Shown: positions 43,631 to 54,582 of the stretch, piece by piece
How positions within the stretch are numbered: the first letter of the stretch is position 1
How the letters are laid out: every line of letters begins with the position of its first letter
NCBI RefSeq assembly: GCF_964355755.1
Contig: NC_092673.1
Coordinates: 18,235,001 to 18,295,000, forward strand
DNA: 60,000 nt
Origin: Antedon mediterranea
Lineage: Eukaryota > Echinodermata > Crinoidea > Comatulida > Antedonidae
Direction of reading: 5' to 3'
The notes under the pieces: model-generated
What the model was told of the DNA's origin: nothing
Seen by the model: only the letters and a program-made list of their open reading frames with translations
The model's database searches: none
Made by a program: the position numbers and the translations under genes

Positions 43631-44703
43631 CTCTCATTCGATCTCTATTATCTATAAGATACCACTCCGGTAGGTCGAGTCGACCTTCAATGAAATACTG
43701 TACATCGTTCATGTTGTGATTATAGACGGGGTATACTCGACCCGACCAGTTTGGTATTGTATACTGTACCTGCTTATCATGTGACGATGTCAGGCATGGG
43801 CAGAGAGCATGTGTATCGCTCCTCAGCAGCAGGAATGTACAGTATACGTTACGCTTCATTGATTTTGAAGGCTTTTCCCTAAGTCAGTGCTGAAAATCGG
43901 CAAACGTAAACTGAATCTCCAAATGATTTGACACAATTGTGATGAATTTTCATAGAAAATTGACTTTATAAATGGGAAGACCGACTAAAATTACATCAGA
44001 TAAGTATAATTTTACAAAAGTAATTGATATGGTTAACGAGTCGTCGGAAGATTGACCATTTCACGAATTTCCTATTCTGTAACCACAGTGTGATTTTGCC
44101 GTAGCTGCACTTGTAATCTGGCCTCATTTCACAGCCTTCGTTCTGCTTCACTGGGCGCTTATATAAATTGAAACTTTTACCGTTGAAGAGACAAACAAAT
44201 ATATTTTATATAATTTTAAACCGGAACCCCCCTTTAATGTTCATGCTCGACTCATTATTGAGGAGATCGGGCCTCCAGTAAAAAAGAATTGACAAGCAGA
44301 GAGTCGACCCCTGCAACCCTGCCTCTAGGCCTATACCCTCATCAATACACCACCGATCCATCCAGCTTGTTGATCGAATCAGGTTTTACTTTATATAATA
44401 TGAATAGAGAACAAATGTATTATGTAAGCATTTTAACCAACCAATCAGAACTGAGTTGACGTTGTTTCTATACTGGTGTCACCACATAACAAACAGGCCT
44501 TCCATGGGGTTTCCCTGATCTCACAACATTCAAACACAGTGTTGTGGTCTTTCATTTTTAGAAAACACAGTCTTTCATTTTCATGATGTATTAAATAACT
44601 ACAATGCACTGTAAAGTTTGATGTGATGTGTAAAAAATGACAAAACTTTTCTATTTAATAATGAAATTTGTTTTAACAATTTGAGAACTTGGAATGCACA
44701 CAG
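43631..44703. other. Intergenic, nothing recognised
   Basis: No open frame of note and no paired repeat ends were found. Confidence 0.45.
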
Positions 44704-45130
44704 CAGGGGCGGATGCAGGATTTTGTGAGAGGGGGGGGGGGGGCGCAACTGTAGAAAGTCCACACCAACTCAGCCCCACCATGGTTGGGGCTGAGGTGAG
44801 GCGATTTTGAAAATGTTACACCTCTAGATGGTCAGAAATGGCACTCTCGCGTTAAATAAATGTAAACAAAAATTGATATTTTAAATATGAAAACTGAGGT
44901 ACTAGCCTATTAAAGGGTAACATTTTCCCTATAGGCCTATTTTGAGTAAAAGCGTCACAACAGGGCATTTCGCGCTAGTCAGCGTTTGCACGTACATGGC
45001 GGAAAAAGGTGCTTGTCCAGGGCCGTCGACAGGAACTGTGGCGAAGCGAACTTTGTTAAATGACGCCCCAGATGGCCGGAATAAATGATACGCTCGCACA
45101 TAAAATTCATGATAAATGGCACCTCTAATT
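44704..45130. mobile_element. hAT-like fragment
   Basis: Begins CAGGGGCGGATGCAGGA, a hAT-type terminus, then a G run. The interior (44770-44850, CCACCATGGTTGGGGCTGAG and GATTTTGAAAATGTTACACC) resembles the subrepeats of the element at 10376-12040. The right terminus was not located. Confidence 0.4.
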
Positions 45131-45901
45131 TGCAGGAAAAGACACTCTTATATGTAGCATGCTACTTTTTCCCTCCAATAAACACACGTGACTAATTACA
45201 GGACGATATAACATTTTGTATTTTGTTTTGATTGTGTTGCGTTTGTTACATGCAAGGCACAAACAGAAGATAGGCAATACAATGGATATTAGTTATATAC
45301 TCTAGTCTACGTTTTATTCTTCAAACAGAAAAGCAAAAGATAACAAAATCAATTAAAATGATTATAAAGATAAAGATTAATTAATAATATAAAATAATTA
45401 TCAAAGTATAAGATGGTGGTAACACACAATCAAAATACATAAAGAAATTCAAGCCCAAGGCTAATATAAAGCTTTACTTCAGTTGTTCAAAACAGTCAAA
45501 CAGACTCCTAGATACTTCAATAGACTTTAACAGCATTTAGTTTAGCTATGTCAGTATTCGTATTAGGACTGATTAAATATGGTTAATGTACCACTATTTA
45601 TATTCTTATGCAGGATATATGATGATCTCATCAAATAACTTAAAGATGATGAAATTGGTTTTAAGATGAAATTCAAATGACATCATCATCTTAGTATGAA
45701 GTTGTTGTAACAATTTCCTTATATGGAATATGAAACAAGTGTCTCTGACAACTTGAGTTATGAGCAGTCTCCTAGGTACAATTATTAACAACCTGGTTAC
45801 TGAACTTTGGTCTAGTCTACAACCAATATAATATATACAGTACAATACTACCGTATGGTAAAGTGATAATAATATAATAGTATAAATGTATCTCCTAACA
45901 C
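45131..45901. other. Intergenic, nothing recognised
   Basis: AT-rich; ends at the 43-bp array. Confidence 0.45.
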
Positions 45902-47582
45902 ATGGTTGTAATGCCTGCAAGCTATTCAGCTTTTACAACTATGTCATGGTTGTATGCCTACAAACCATTCAGCTTCTGCAATTATGTCATGGTTATATGC
46001 CTACAAACCATTCAACTTCTGCAACTATGTCATGATTGTAATGCCTGCAAACCATTCAACTTCTGCAACTATGTCATGGTTGTATGCCTGCAAACCATTC
46101 AGCTTCTGCAACTATGTATGTCATGGTTGTATGCCTACACACCATTCAACTTCTACAGCTATGTCATGATTGTAATGCCTGCAAACCATTCAACTTCTGC
46201 AACTATGTCATGGTTGTATGCCTGCAAACCATTCAGCTTCTGCAACTATTTTATTTTTTTTAATTTTTTATTTTATTCAATTTTCAGGCAAACATACATG
46301 ACAACACAGCGGTGCAGCACCCTGAGGATTGCCATGAGTGCAAAGCACTATCGAGATGGCTTTCCATATACTGCATACAACCATGACATAGCTGAAACCA
46401 TGTATGTCATGGTTGTATGCCTACACACCATTCAGCTTCTGCAACTATGTCATGGTTGTATGCCTAAAAACCATTCAGCTTCTGCAACTATGTCATGGTT
46501 GTAATGCCTACAAGCCATTCAGCTTCTGCAACTATGTCATGGTTGTAATGCCTGCAAGCCATTCAGCTTCTACAACTATGTCATGGTTGTAATGCCTGCA
46601 AGCCAATCAGCTTCTGCAACTATGTCATGGTTTTATGCTTATAAACCATTCAGCTTCTACAACTATGTCATGGTTGTATGCCTGCAAACCATTCAGCTTC
46701 TACAGCTATGTCATGGTTATATGCCTGCAAACCATTCAGCTTCTACAGCTATGTCATGGTTATATGCCTGCAAACCATTCAGCTTCTACAGCTATGTCAT
46801 GGTTGTATGCCTGCAAACCATTCAGCTTCTACAGCTATGTCATGGTTATATGCCTGCAAACCATTCAGCTTCTACAGCTATGTCATGGTTATATGCCTGC
46901 AAACCATTCAGCTTCTACAGCTATGTCATGGTTGTATGCCTGCAAACCATTCAGCTTTTGCAACTATTTCATGGTTGTATGCCTACAAACCATTCAGCTT
47001 CTTCAACTTTGTAATGGTTGTATGCCTGCAAACCATTCAGCTTCTACAGCTATGTCATGGTTGTATGCCTACAAACCATTCAGCTTCTACAGCTATGTCA
47101 TGGTTATATGCCTGCAAGCCAATCAGCTTCTACAGCTATGTCATGGTTATATGCTTATAAACCATTCAGCTTCTACAACTATGTCATGGTTGTATGCCTG
47201 CAAACCATTCAGCTTCTACAGCTATGTCATGGTTATATGCCTGCAAACCATTCAGCTTCTACAGCTATGTCATGGTTATATGCCTGCAAACCATTCAGCT
47301 TCTACAGCTATGTCATGGTTGTATGCCTGCAAACCATTCAGCTTTTGCAACTATTTCATGGTTGTATGCCTACAAACCATTCAGCTTCTTCAACTATGTA
47401 ATGGTTGTATGCCTGCAAACCATTCAGCTTCTGCAACTATTTCATGGTTGTATGCCTACAAACCATTCAGCTTCTTCAACTATGTAATGGTTGTATGCCT
47501 GCAAACCATTCAGCTTCTACAGCTATGTCATGGTTGTATGCCTACAAACCATTCAGCTTCTGCAACTATGTCATGATTGTAA
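45902..47582. repeat. 43-bp minisatellite, about 35 copies with one interruption
   Basis: The unit is TCATGGTTGTATGCCTGCAA then ACCATTCAGCTTCTACAGCTATG (43 bp, or 44 with GTAATGCC). It runs to 46250, is interrupted to 46395, then resumes. Since 43 is not a multiple of three, successive units cycle through all frames and give three overlapping open frames; none is a gene. Confidence 0.96.
46249..46395 (-). mobile_element. SINE-like insertion in the 43-bp array
   Basis: On the minus strand a body containing TAGTGCTTTGCACTCATGGC ends in an A-rich tail (complement of 46249-46288). Next to it lies a reversed array fragment (46374-46390) that pairs over 17 bp with 46403-46419. Confidence 0.5.
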
Positions 47583-49113
47583 TAGTTGTGAAGGTTATTG
47601 GTATGTAGGTTTCTTCTTCAGCAGGCCTACTTGTTGGCTCTTGTGAGTTGGTCTCAATAGAATCGCCCATTTGTCTAAAATAATGCTTATTACTGCCTGG
47701 AAACACACAGATGTGCGGCAAACTCGACTTTGTCAAATCGATTGATCGATGATAGTGATTACAATTTTTTAGTGTAAGAGGCCAATTGCGTCCTTAATGT
47801 TCCACTGAAAAATATCCGGAAATGCTATTTCTGCTGGGATAATAGCGACTACACAACGATCAGATGTTACTGAGCGTATGCAGAGTTTTTTTTTACTCAA
47901 TAGTTGCTAATGTTTAAGCAACAAAAATAATAAATATTGTATATCATAATATTTTTAAATTTTTAAAATCATTTGAATCAACATTTTTCTAATAAGAATA
48001 AAACTACATGATTCAAATAGTAAACAGGAAGTGCGATTTTTAGTAGCGTGGACGCGACTTTATAGTTCACTATGTCAGTCGGTCTGTCGGTCTGTCTGTC
48101 GGTCTGGTATCACTATGCGTTTTAGCACGCGACTTATGGCTGTTGGCCTTGTTTGTTATGTTACATTGTTAGTTTTTGCCAAACCATTTTATTGGGTTTT
48201 CAAACAGCAGAAAGTCACATGATGGTGTGTGTTGGCCTAGTGTATGTTTACTTGCGTTTTATTCACATGTATACAGACTTAAAAATGTTTTTAGACACGT
48301 ACAATAAATTATCAATTCATCATAATATTCAAAACCATAACAATACCATTTTCTATTAAATAGGCTGTATGCTAGGTTGATTATTATGAAAGTCATGTGA
48401 CACGCAGAACGCGGTAAATTGTGTGTTTGTAATTTGCATAACAATAAACATCTTCATTATACAGTTTGCATCCTTGCAATTATATTACTACAGTATACCA
48501 GAGAGAGTCAAGACATACATAGCCTACTAGTACTAGGGTAATTTTATGGAGCAGTAATTTTGTTTTAGATTCAGTTGTAGCGTGAGTTATATCTATCATT
48601 ATTTTATACTACAGTAATTTTATTTAATACAGACTGTTTTCTGTAATCAGAAATAGCCAGTAGATAGCCATTAAACAATGCTATACTGGTTTAGCATAGA
48701 ATATCAACCAACAGTAAAAAATTTTAGAAATACAGTATTGTCCAATTAAAACTAAAAAATTGTAAATAATATTCAATTGCATAAATGCAAATATAGTTTA
48801 TTTTAAAAAGTGAAATAATGGAGCAAATTGCAGGCCGTAGTAGGCAGGCGTGTGGGGATTATGGTTTGGATGAACCCCTTTGTCTGCAAACCCTCATTTC
48901 ACTGCAAACCCCTTCCCCACTAGCCCCCTATCTGAATTTGAAGTTTTCTCCGCATTTTCTCCTTCTTGGACTACCTAATGCCTGTGGTGCACCCTAACCT
49001 TGTGTTGCTCCCTTATGGGCCGGAATTGTAGTTTTAGTGGTTACATTCATACTTGGACAATGACTATAGTAAATATCTGTTGAAATTTCATGTTTAACTA
49101 AATTTGTTTATAC
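47583..49113. other. Intergenic, nothing recognised
   Basis: A short TCGGTCTG microsatellite occurs at 48078-48107. The remainder is AT-rich without a gene. Confidence 0.5.
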
Positions 49114-49507
49114 TGTAACGATTTTGATACCCCTCTTATTGTTATGGAATAGTCCTCTTAGGAGGCTTCTGATTGGTGGGTGGCTTTGTAATCTAAGGAG
49201 GAAGAAACCCACATGTGAGGCAGTGGAGCTCCAACCTTGAACCGGAAGAGTCATAAGTTTTAAAAACTATCTGATCCAATCCATACTAGGAATTACTTTG
49301 TACCTGAAGTTACACGCAATTATTAGGTAGGGCATACGAATATCATTTCTATTGTGTACTGTATTATCAGTTGTAAAATAAATAAAACATCTCCTGAATT
49401 CGTAACGGATTGTAGTTTGTGCTTCTGTACGTGATATTACTTACTTATCGTCGTCGGAATAACACCGACGCCGAACCCGCATTACAACGAGGCAGGGAAA
49501 CGTTACA
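49114..49507 (+). repeat. 5' LTR of Gypsy element, 394 bp
   Basis: TGTAACGATTTTG ... GGAAACGTTACA. It appears identical to the 3' LTR at 55239-55632 by direct reading. Polyadenylation signals AATAAA overlap at 49377-49386. A 4-bp target duplication ATAC lies at 49110-49113 and 55633-55636. Confidence 0.97.
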
Positions 49508-49508
49508 C

Positions 49509-49526
49509 TGGTGGCAGCGGTGGGAT
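49509..49526 (+). promoter_or_regulatory. Primer-binding site, tRNA-Leu type
   Basis: TGGTGGCAGCGGTGGGAT, one base after the LTR. It is complementary over 18 bases to the 3' end of tRNA-Leu (…ATCCCACCGCTGCCACCA, as in vertebrate Leu-AAG; from general knowledge). Confidence 0.88.
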
Positions 49527-49552
49527 TTAAGATTATTGTTGTTCTCATTTTT

Positions 49553-49558
49553 GTAAGT
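49553..49558 (+). promoter_or_regulatory. Potential 5' splice site in the Gypsy leader
   Basis: GTAAGT, a consensus donor, lies between the primer-binding site and the gag ATG, where retroviruses keep their major splice donor. It may pair with the acceptor at 54573 to express the zinc-finger ORF. Confidence 0.45.
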
Positions 49559-49586
49559 AAATTATCCTTTGTTTGTGAATATTAGT

Positions 49587-51152
49587 ATGGAGGGGGATCT
49601 AATGAGTTTTAGTGATAGCCTTCTACTGGATGAACCCGTAGTATTAGAACCTGAACAAGCAACAGGTAGGCCTAGGCCTACGCTTGAAGACACAGGTTAT
49701 ACTGAACGTGAATCAGGTTACCAGTCAGTACGTGAGGATATTGCCAGCCGGGGTAAACAGATAGGTCGAGATTCGGAGCCACTCGAGGAGAAACGTGATA
49801 CGCCTAGACCTAGGAAGAGTCGTGTTACGTTGTTCCAGGATGTACGGGGAGCCGGACGGGTATTTTCGGAATTAGGGGAAAGTCCAAATCTTATAGCCAA
49901 GCTTGAAGCGGGCTATAACACAGTAGAACCGTACGATATTCCAGTGGAACGAGAAGGCCTGAATATTTCGTTAGTTACGGAAACGGGTGGAAGTACGAAA
50001 CGAGTTGTACGTGGTACGAGCCAGGCCAATAGCTTACCGAGCCTAGGCCGAAATGTTTCAGAGGTAAGTATGGAACCCGAAGATGGGCTATTGCAGAGTA
50101 CGGTACGAGTAAACCCAACACCGACGTGTGTTAACAGTTATGTTCCAGTAGTGGGACATTCGAATCCGGTTACGAGTACGGTTAACCGACCGATGGTCCG
50201 GCCTAAAAGCCAGATTTCTAGGATAGAACCGGTAACAGTACCAGAGCAATTGCCGCCTTTGAAACGAGAGAATGCCATTTATGGACGGGAGGCATTCGAA
50301 CGGGTATTTGGGGACGCTGTGAAGCGGCCGGTGATTAGTCCCGACCGGTACGAGGGAAAAGTTCCATGGCGTGAATACCGGACGCATTTTGAATCCTGTA
50401 AATTAGCAAATGGGTGGTCGAACGAGAAAGCAGCCACCTTTCTAGCTGCATGTTTGAAGGGTCCTGCCCTGGGGATACTAGGGAACTTTGGACCGAAAGG
50501 ATACAGTTACGAAGAATTGGTAGAGTCCCTTGAACGTAGATTCGGGACGGCACAACAGTCAGAGAATTATCTGATGCAATTAAGAATCCGCAGGCAGAAG
50601 GATGGGGAGACCCTGCAAATGTTAGGCCAAGTGATACGAGAATTGGCGAGCAGAGCCTATCCTACGATGCAGATGGAGGAGAAGGAGCGATTGGCGAAAG
50701 GGCATTTTATGGAGGCAGTAAGTGATCCCGAGGTACGAGAGGGGATCTTTAGATCTTGCCCAAACACACTAGACGATGCAATCTTAGCGGCATTGGATAT
50801 AGAGGCATTTCAGCAGATGGAAAAGCAGCGCACGCCTATTCAAAGCCGAAAACAGGTACGAGCCAGTACGAGAGAGGAAAGTAGCGAAGGGCGGTTAAAC
50901 AAGATAGAACGAGCACTGAACCAGTTAACCGAATTTATCACTAACAATACCGGTAGCGGAGGAGAACGTCCTAGGAGCCGTGAACGAGGGAATTGGCGGA
51001 ACCAGAATACAAGGACGGGTTGTTACCGTTGTGGTGAAATAGGGCATTTTGCTCGAGAGTGCAAATCTGAACGACCGTCGGGAAACGATGGACAACCAAC
51101 CACAGGGGCCGGTGGAAGGTTGGGAAGCGACGGAGGCCCACCCAAACAGTAA
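49587..51152 (+). CDS. gag: Gag polyprotein of the Gypsy element
   Basis: 521 residues from ATG at 49587; the frame is open a little further upstream but without an ATG. It has a disordered, charged N-terminal half, a retrotransposon capsid-type region (VPWREYRTHFESCKLANGWS ... YEELVESLERRFGT) at about residues 260-400, and one CCHC zinc knuckle CYRCGEIGHFARECK near residue 480, which binds nucleic acid. Gag forms the particle that packages the RNA. The stop at 51150-51152 follows a -1 slippery site. Confidence 0.95.
   Translation: MEGDLMSFSDSLLLDEPVVLEPEQATGRPRPTLEDTGYTERESGYQSVREDIASRGKQIGRDSEPLEEKRDTPRPRKSRVTLFQDVRGAGRVFSELGESPNLIAKLEAGYNTVEPYDIPVEREGLNISLVTETGGSTKRVVRGTSQANSLPSLGRNVSEVSMEPEDGLLQSTVRVNPTPTCVNSYVPVVGHSNPVTSTVNRPMVRPKSQISRIEPVTVPEQLPPLKRENAIYGREAFERVFGDAVKRPVISPDRYEGKVPWREYRTHFESCKLANGWSNEKAATFLAACLKGPALGILGNFGPKGYSYEELVESLERRFGTAQQSENYLMQLRIRRQKDGETLQMLGQVIRELASRAYPTMQMEEKERLAKGHFMEAVSDPEVREGIFRSCPNTLDDAILAALDIEAFQQMEKQRTPIQSRKQVRASTREESSEGRLNKIERALNQLTEFITNNTGSGGERPRSRERGNWRNQNTRTGCYRCGEIGHFARECKSERPSGNDGQPTTGAGGRLGSDGGPPKQ
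51080..51086 (+). promoter_or_regulatory. -1 ribosomal frameshift heptamer
   Basis: GGGAAAC is read in the gag frame as G GGA AAC, a classical X-XXY-YYZ slippery site. The pol frame becomes open at 51071 (TGA at 51068-51070) and the gag stop is at 51150, so the heptamer lies in the short overlap where a -1 shift must occur. GC-rich inverted words downstream (GGGGCC ... GGCCC) may add a structure. Confidence 0.75.
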
Positions 51153-54061
51153 CGAGTGAACCAGACAACGCGACGGACCAGTTGGGGTGCACCAAACGTG
51201 TTAAGAAGGACCAAAGAGAACCAGAAATCACGAGATCACATGAACCATTATTTGACCCAAGAGAGGGGTTGTACGTGAAAGCAACCGTAACAGAAACAGA
51301 CACGCACCTGTTAGTAGATACCGGGGCGACAGGCACCTTGTTGTCTACTGCTTTGTACTACCAGATACCGGCGAACCTGCGTCCTCGCCTGTCGAAGTTG
51401 TCATCCGAACTACATCAGGCGGACGGCAAACCCATCAGGACGAAGGGAAGCGCGGAGGTTGAAGTACGAGTAGGTGATACCTGCCGAACCATTAGTGTAA
51501 TATTCGCGGATCTAACAGCACCAGGTATACTTGGAATGGATTTCCTCTTAGCGACTGGGGGAATACTGGACCTGTCTACTCTAGAATTATGCTTGGGAAA
51601 CGAAAAGATCCGATGTACCACAAGGGACGGAGAACCATTTGGCCGCCTAGTAAGAATACACAAAACCATTGAAATACCAGCAGAGTGTCAGTGTATTGCT
51701 ACTGCGTACGTGCAACGACCCAGAGAAACAGAAGGGGGATGGATGGTAGAACCGAAGGGTTGTTCCAGTCTAGATGAAAAGGGCCTCGTCGTAGGTCGAA
51801 CTGTAGTAGATCCAAATGCTCATTCATTCCCGCTACCTATACTAAATGCTGGTCCTGAAAAGAAAGTGATTTTGGCTGGTACGAAAGTTGGTGTCCTTGC
51901 TCCAGTCACGATAGACCGTCCAATTACTACCAGAACAGTAAAGAACGAGACACCGTCTAGTAGCGGTTTGCCTGTGTATTTGGCGGAGTTGTATGAACGT
52001 AGCATTAAGGGTGTAAAACATCGGCACCATGTTCAGATCCAGAAATTGTTAGGCGATTATCAAGACGTGTTTGCTGCCAGTGATGCCGATCTTGGGCGAA
52101 CCGGACTAGTAAAGCACGACATAAAGACCAAGGGTGCTGCCCCGGTACGAGAGCCCCCACGGCGACAACCTATGACAAACCAGGAAGAGATAGAGAAACA
52201 GGTACGAGACTTGTTAGAACGAGGTGTGATCGAACCAACAGAAAGCCCTTGGGCTTCGAACGTTGTGTTGGTGTCAAAGAAAGATGGGACGAAACGATTC
52301 TGTGTTGATTATAGGCGGCTGAATGACCTTACTGTCAAAGACGCGTATCCGTTACCGAGAATCGATGATTCTCTTGACGCATTATCGGGGGCAAAATGGT
52401 TCTCTACCTTAGATTTGGCCTCCGGTTATTGGCAAGTAGAGTTGGACGAGGACGCTAAACAGAAGGCGGCATTCGTAGTACGAGGTGGCCATTTTACGTG
52501 GACGGTAATGCCTTTTGGACTGTGTAACGCGCCGTCTACTTTTGAACGACTCATGGAACGGGTATTGAACGGGATGCAGTGGAAAGAGTTATTGATCTAC
52601 TTAGACGATGTGATTGTGTATGCCAGTTCTATAGAGGACGAGATAACCAGGTTGGGAAAAGTGTTTCAGCGATTCCGAGACGCAGGGTTAAAATTGAAGC
52701 CTAAGAAGTGTAGCCTCTTTCAGACAGAGGTTCTGTACCTTGGTCATGTGGTATCTGAAGCTGGAATAAAAACCGATCCAGAAAAGGTGGCGGCCGTACG
52801 AGATTGGCCGACTCCCAGAAATGCCCATGATGTACGCAGTTTCTTAGGGCTAGCAGCGTACTATCGGAAGTTCATTAAGGACTTCTCAGCTCTGGCAAAG
52901 CCACTATTTCAACTAACGGAGAAATCACGAACGTTTGAGTGGGGTGAGCAGCAGCAAAGCGCATTTGAAACCCTTAAGCAGATGTTACAGACTTCACCTA
53001 TCCTGGCTTACCCAAATCCAGACGCTGAATTCATCCTAGACACGGATGCTAGTAATTATGCATTGGGAGGCGTTTTATCACAGATCCAGGATGGACAGGA
53101 ACGAGTTGTGGCGTACGGGAGTCGAACGCTGAGTAGAGCAGAGAAGAATTACTGTGTTACCAGAAGAGAGTTGTTAGCGTTGGTGCACTTCCTGAAGTAT
53201 TTCAGGCAGTACCTATATGGACGAAAGATTACAATACGAACCGACCACTCGTCTTTAAGATGGCTCATAAACTTTAAAAATCCTGAAGGCCAATTAGCCA
53301 GGTGGTTTGAGGTAATAAGCTTGTACGAGTTCACAGTTGTTCACAGGCCAGGGGCCAAACACGGGAACGCCGATGGACTGTCCCGTCGACCGTGCAAACA
53401 GTGTGGAAAAGGTACCGGTAGCCAAGAACCTGTACCTGAAGAACCAGAACTGGCAGAAGAACCTGTGTCAAAAGTACCAGTTCAAAACCATATCCGATTA
53501 TCACGTCTAGAACCAGAAATACCGAACGAAGCCTTAACAACCCATCAGTTGCAGGATGAATCCATCGCATGGGTATACGATGCTAAGAAAAATAATACTG
53601 CTAGGCCCGATTGGGCGGACGTGTCTCCTGAGAATCGGGCATATTGGTTACTATGGGACCTGTTAGAAATTAGAGGTGGAACTTTGTGCAGAAAATGGGA
53701 AAGTGATGATGGAAGTACCTGTACGTGGAAAGTGGTGCTGCCAAGTAACCTCCGGTCCCAGATGATGGACGAGGTGCACGGGGGTGTTACCAGTGGGCAT
53801 TTGGGGGTAACTAAGACATTAGGAAAATTGAAGCAAAAGTTCTACTGGCCCAGGATGCACCTAGACGTACGAGCACATGTCAGAAAGTGTGGGGCATGCG
53901 CCAAACGGAAAACCCCACCCCAGCGCAGAAAGGCTCCCCTCCAGCAGTGGCCAGTGCATGAACCAATGGAACGAGTAGCAGTGGACGAGACGGAAGATCT
54001 GGTGACCAGTACCCGAAAGCAACTGCAGCTCTGGCTGCTGTACGTGCGCGTGAAGCATTGA
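51083..54061 (+). CDS. pol: Pol polyprotein, truncated in integrase
   Basis: Frame -1 relative to gag, no ATG near its start, entered by frameshift. Domains: aspartic protease (LLVDTGATGTLLS, Asp at 51317); reverse transcriptase with the YPLPRIDD, LDLASGYWQV, MPFGLCNAPSTF and YLDD (52598-52609) motifs; RNase H (FILDTDASNYALGGVLSQ ... TIRTDHSSLRWL); chromodomain-less integrase zinc module (H...H...C-x2-C, GHLGVTKTLGKLKQKFYWPR ... KCGACAKRK). After VAVDETEDLVT the frame leaves integrase homology and stops at 54061. The catalytic D,D-35-E core is absent. RT, RNase H and protease look intact. Confidence 0.93.
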   Translation, partial: KRWTTNHRGRWKVGKRRRPTQTVTSEPDNATDQLGCTKRVKKDQREPEITRSHEPLFDPREGLYVKATVTETDTHLLVDTGATGTLLSTALYYQIPANLRPRLSKLSSELHQADGKPIRTKGSAEVEVRVGDTCRTISVIFADLTAPGILGMDFLLATGGILDLSTLELCLGNEKIRCTTRDGEPFGRLVRIHKTIEIPAECQCIATAYVQRPRETEGGWMVEPKGCSSLDEKGLVVGRTVVDPNAHSFPLPILNAGPEKKVILAGTKVGVLAPVTIDRPITTRTVKNETPSSSGLPVYLAELYERSIKGVKHRHHVQIQKLLGDYQDVFAASDADLGRTGLVKHDIKTKGAAPVREPPRRQPMTNQEEIEKQVRDLLERGVIEPTESPWASNVVLVSKKDGTKRFCVDYRRLNDLTVKDAYPLPRIDDSLDALSGAKWFSTLDLASGYWQVELDEDAKQKAAFVVRGGHFTWTVMPFGLCNAPSTFERLMERVLNGMQWKELLIYLDDVIVYASSIEDEITRLGKVFQRFRDAGLKLKPKKCSLFQTEVLYLGHVVSEAGIKTDPEKVAAVRDWPTPRNAHDVRSFLGLAAYYRKFIKDFSALAKPLFQLTEKSRTFEWGEQQQSAFETLKQMLQTSPILAYPNPDAEFILDTDASNYALGGVLSQIQDGQERVVAYGSRTLSRAEKNYCVTRRELLALVHFLKYFRQYLYGRKITIRTDHSSLRWLINFKNPEGQLARWFEVISLYEFTVVHRPGAKHGNADGLSRRPCKQCGKGTGSQEPVPEEPELAEEPVSKVPVQNHIRLSRLEPEIPNEALTTHQLQDESIAWVYDAKKNNTARPDWADVSPENRAYWLLWDLLEIRGGTLCRKWESDDGSTCTWKVVLPSNLRSQMMDEVHGGVTSGHLGVTKTLGKLKQKFYWPRMHLDVRAHVRKCGACAKRKTPPQRRKAPLQQWPVHEPMERVAVDETEDLVTSTRKQLQLWLLYVRVKH

Positions 54062-54510
54062 AGAAGAGCGCCCGGAGGCAGAAGCGGTTATATGACCGAT
54101 TGGCAGGTGGACCTTCCTTGAACGAGGGAAGTTTTGTACTCATGTACGACAAAACCAAGAGAAAAGGAGTCTCTCCAAAACTGGAGAGTCGTTGGCGTGG
54201 TCCGTACCTGATCTGCAAAAAGATGTCGGAAGTAACGTACCGGATCCAGCTAAGTCCCAAAGGGAAGTACCGGGTGGTTCACTTTGACCTCCTCAAGGTC
54301 TATGAGGGAAACGTTACAGGAACGTGCTGGGCTACACCGGGGGGAGGGAATGTCCATACAGAACCAGATCCAAGTGCAAATGCAGGGCACCCATCTATTA
54401 TCCCTGAGGTACCAGACTCGTCAGGCTCGGCAGAACCCGAACCAGATAACTCATCCCGATATCCAAAAAGGCGACAGAGGAACCGTCCTGCACGGTTTCT
54501 CCAAGATTAG
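53962..54510 (+). pseudogene. Detached integrase C-terminal fragment
   Basis: Open in a different frame from pol, overlapping its end by 100 bp and starting only after a TGA at 53959. It contains the basic helix ALKKSARRQKRLYDR, a beta barrel (GSFVLMYDKTK) and a GPY/F-type module WRGPYLICKK ... YRIQLSP, the end of Gypsy integrases. No usable ATG. It is separated from the zinc module by loss of the core domain and a frame change; I infer an internal deletion near 53975-54010. Confidence 0.8.
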
Positions 54511-54543
54511 TACGGTGTAATGAAACTGCCGGACCGGATAGTT

Positions 54544-54573
54544 ATTTTTGTTTTTTTTTTTATTTATTTCCAG
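54544..54573 (+). promoter_or_regulatory. Potential 3' splice site before the zinc-finger ORF
   Basis: A long T-rich tract followed by TTATTTCCAG, ending 10 bases before the ATG of the zinc-finger ORF. It has the form of a strong acceptor in the place where env-like subgenomic RNAs of retroviruses are spliced. Confidence 0.5.
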
Positions 54574-54582
54574 ATTGGAACG

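Noticed and set aside
45902-47608. Several 60-310-residue frames with SWLYACKPFS-type repeats
   Set aside because: The 43-bp unit cycles through frames and produces overlapping open frames in all three; no gene evidence.
54520-54582. Upstream ATG giving the zinc-finger ORF a hydrophobic leader (signal peptide)
   Set aside because: The hydrophobic residues are coded by the T-rich tract of a likely splice acceptor; the ATG at 54583 is preferred. A secreted form cannot be fully excluded.
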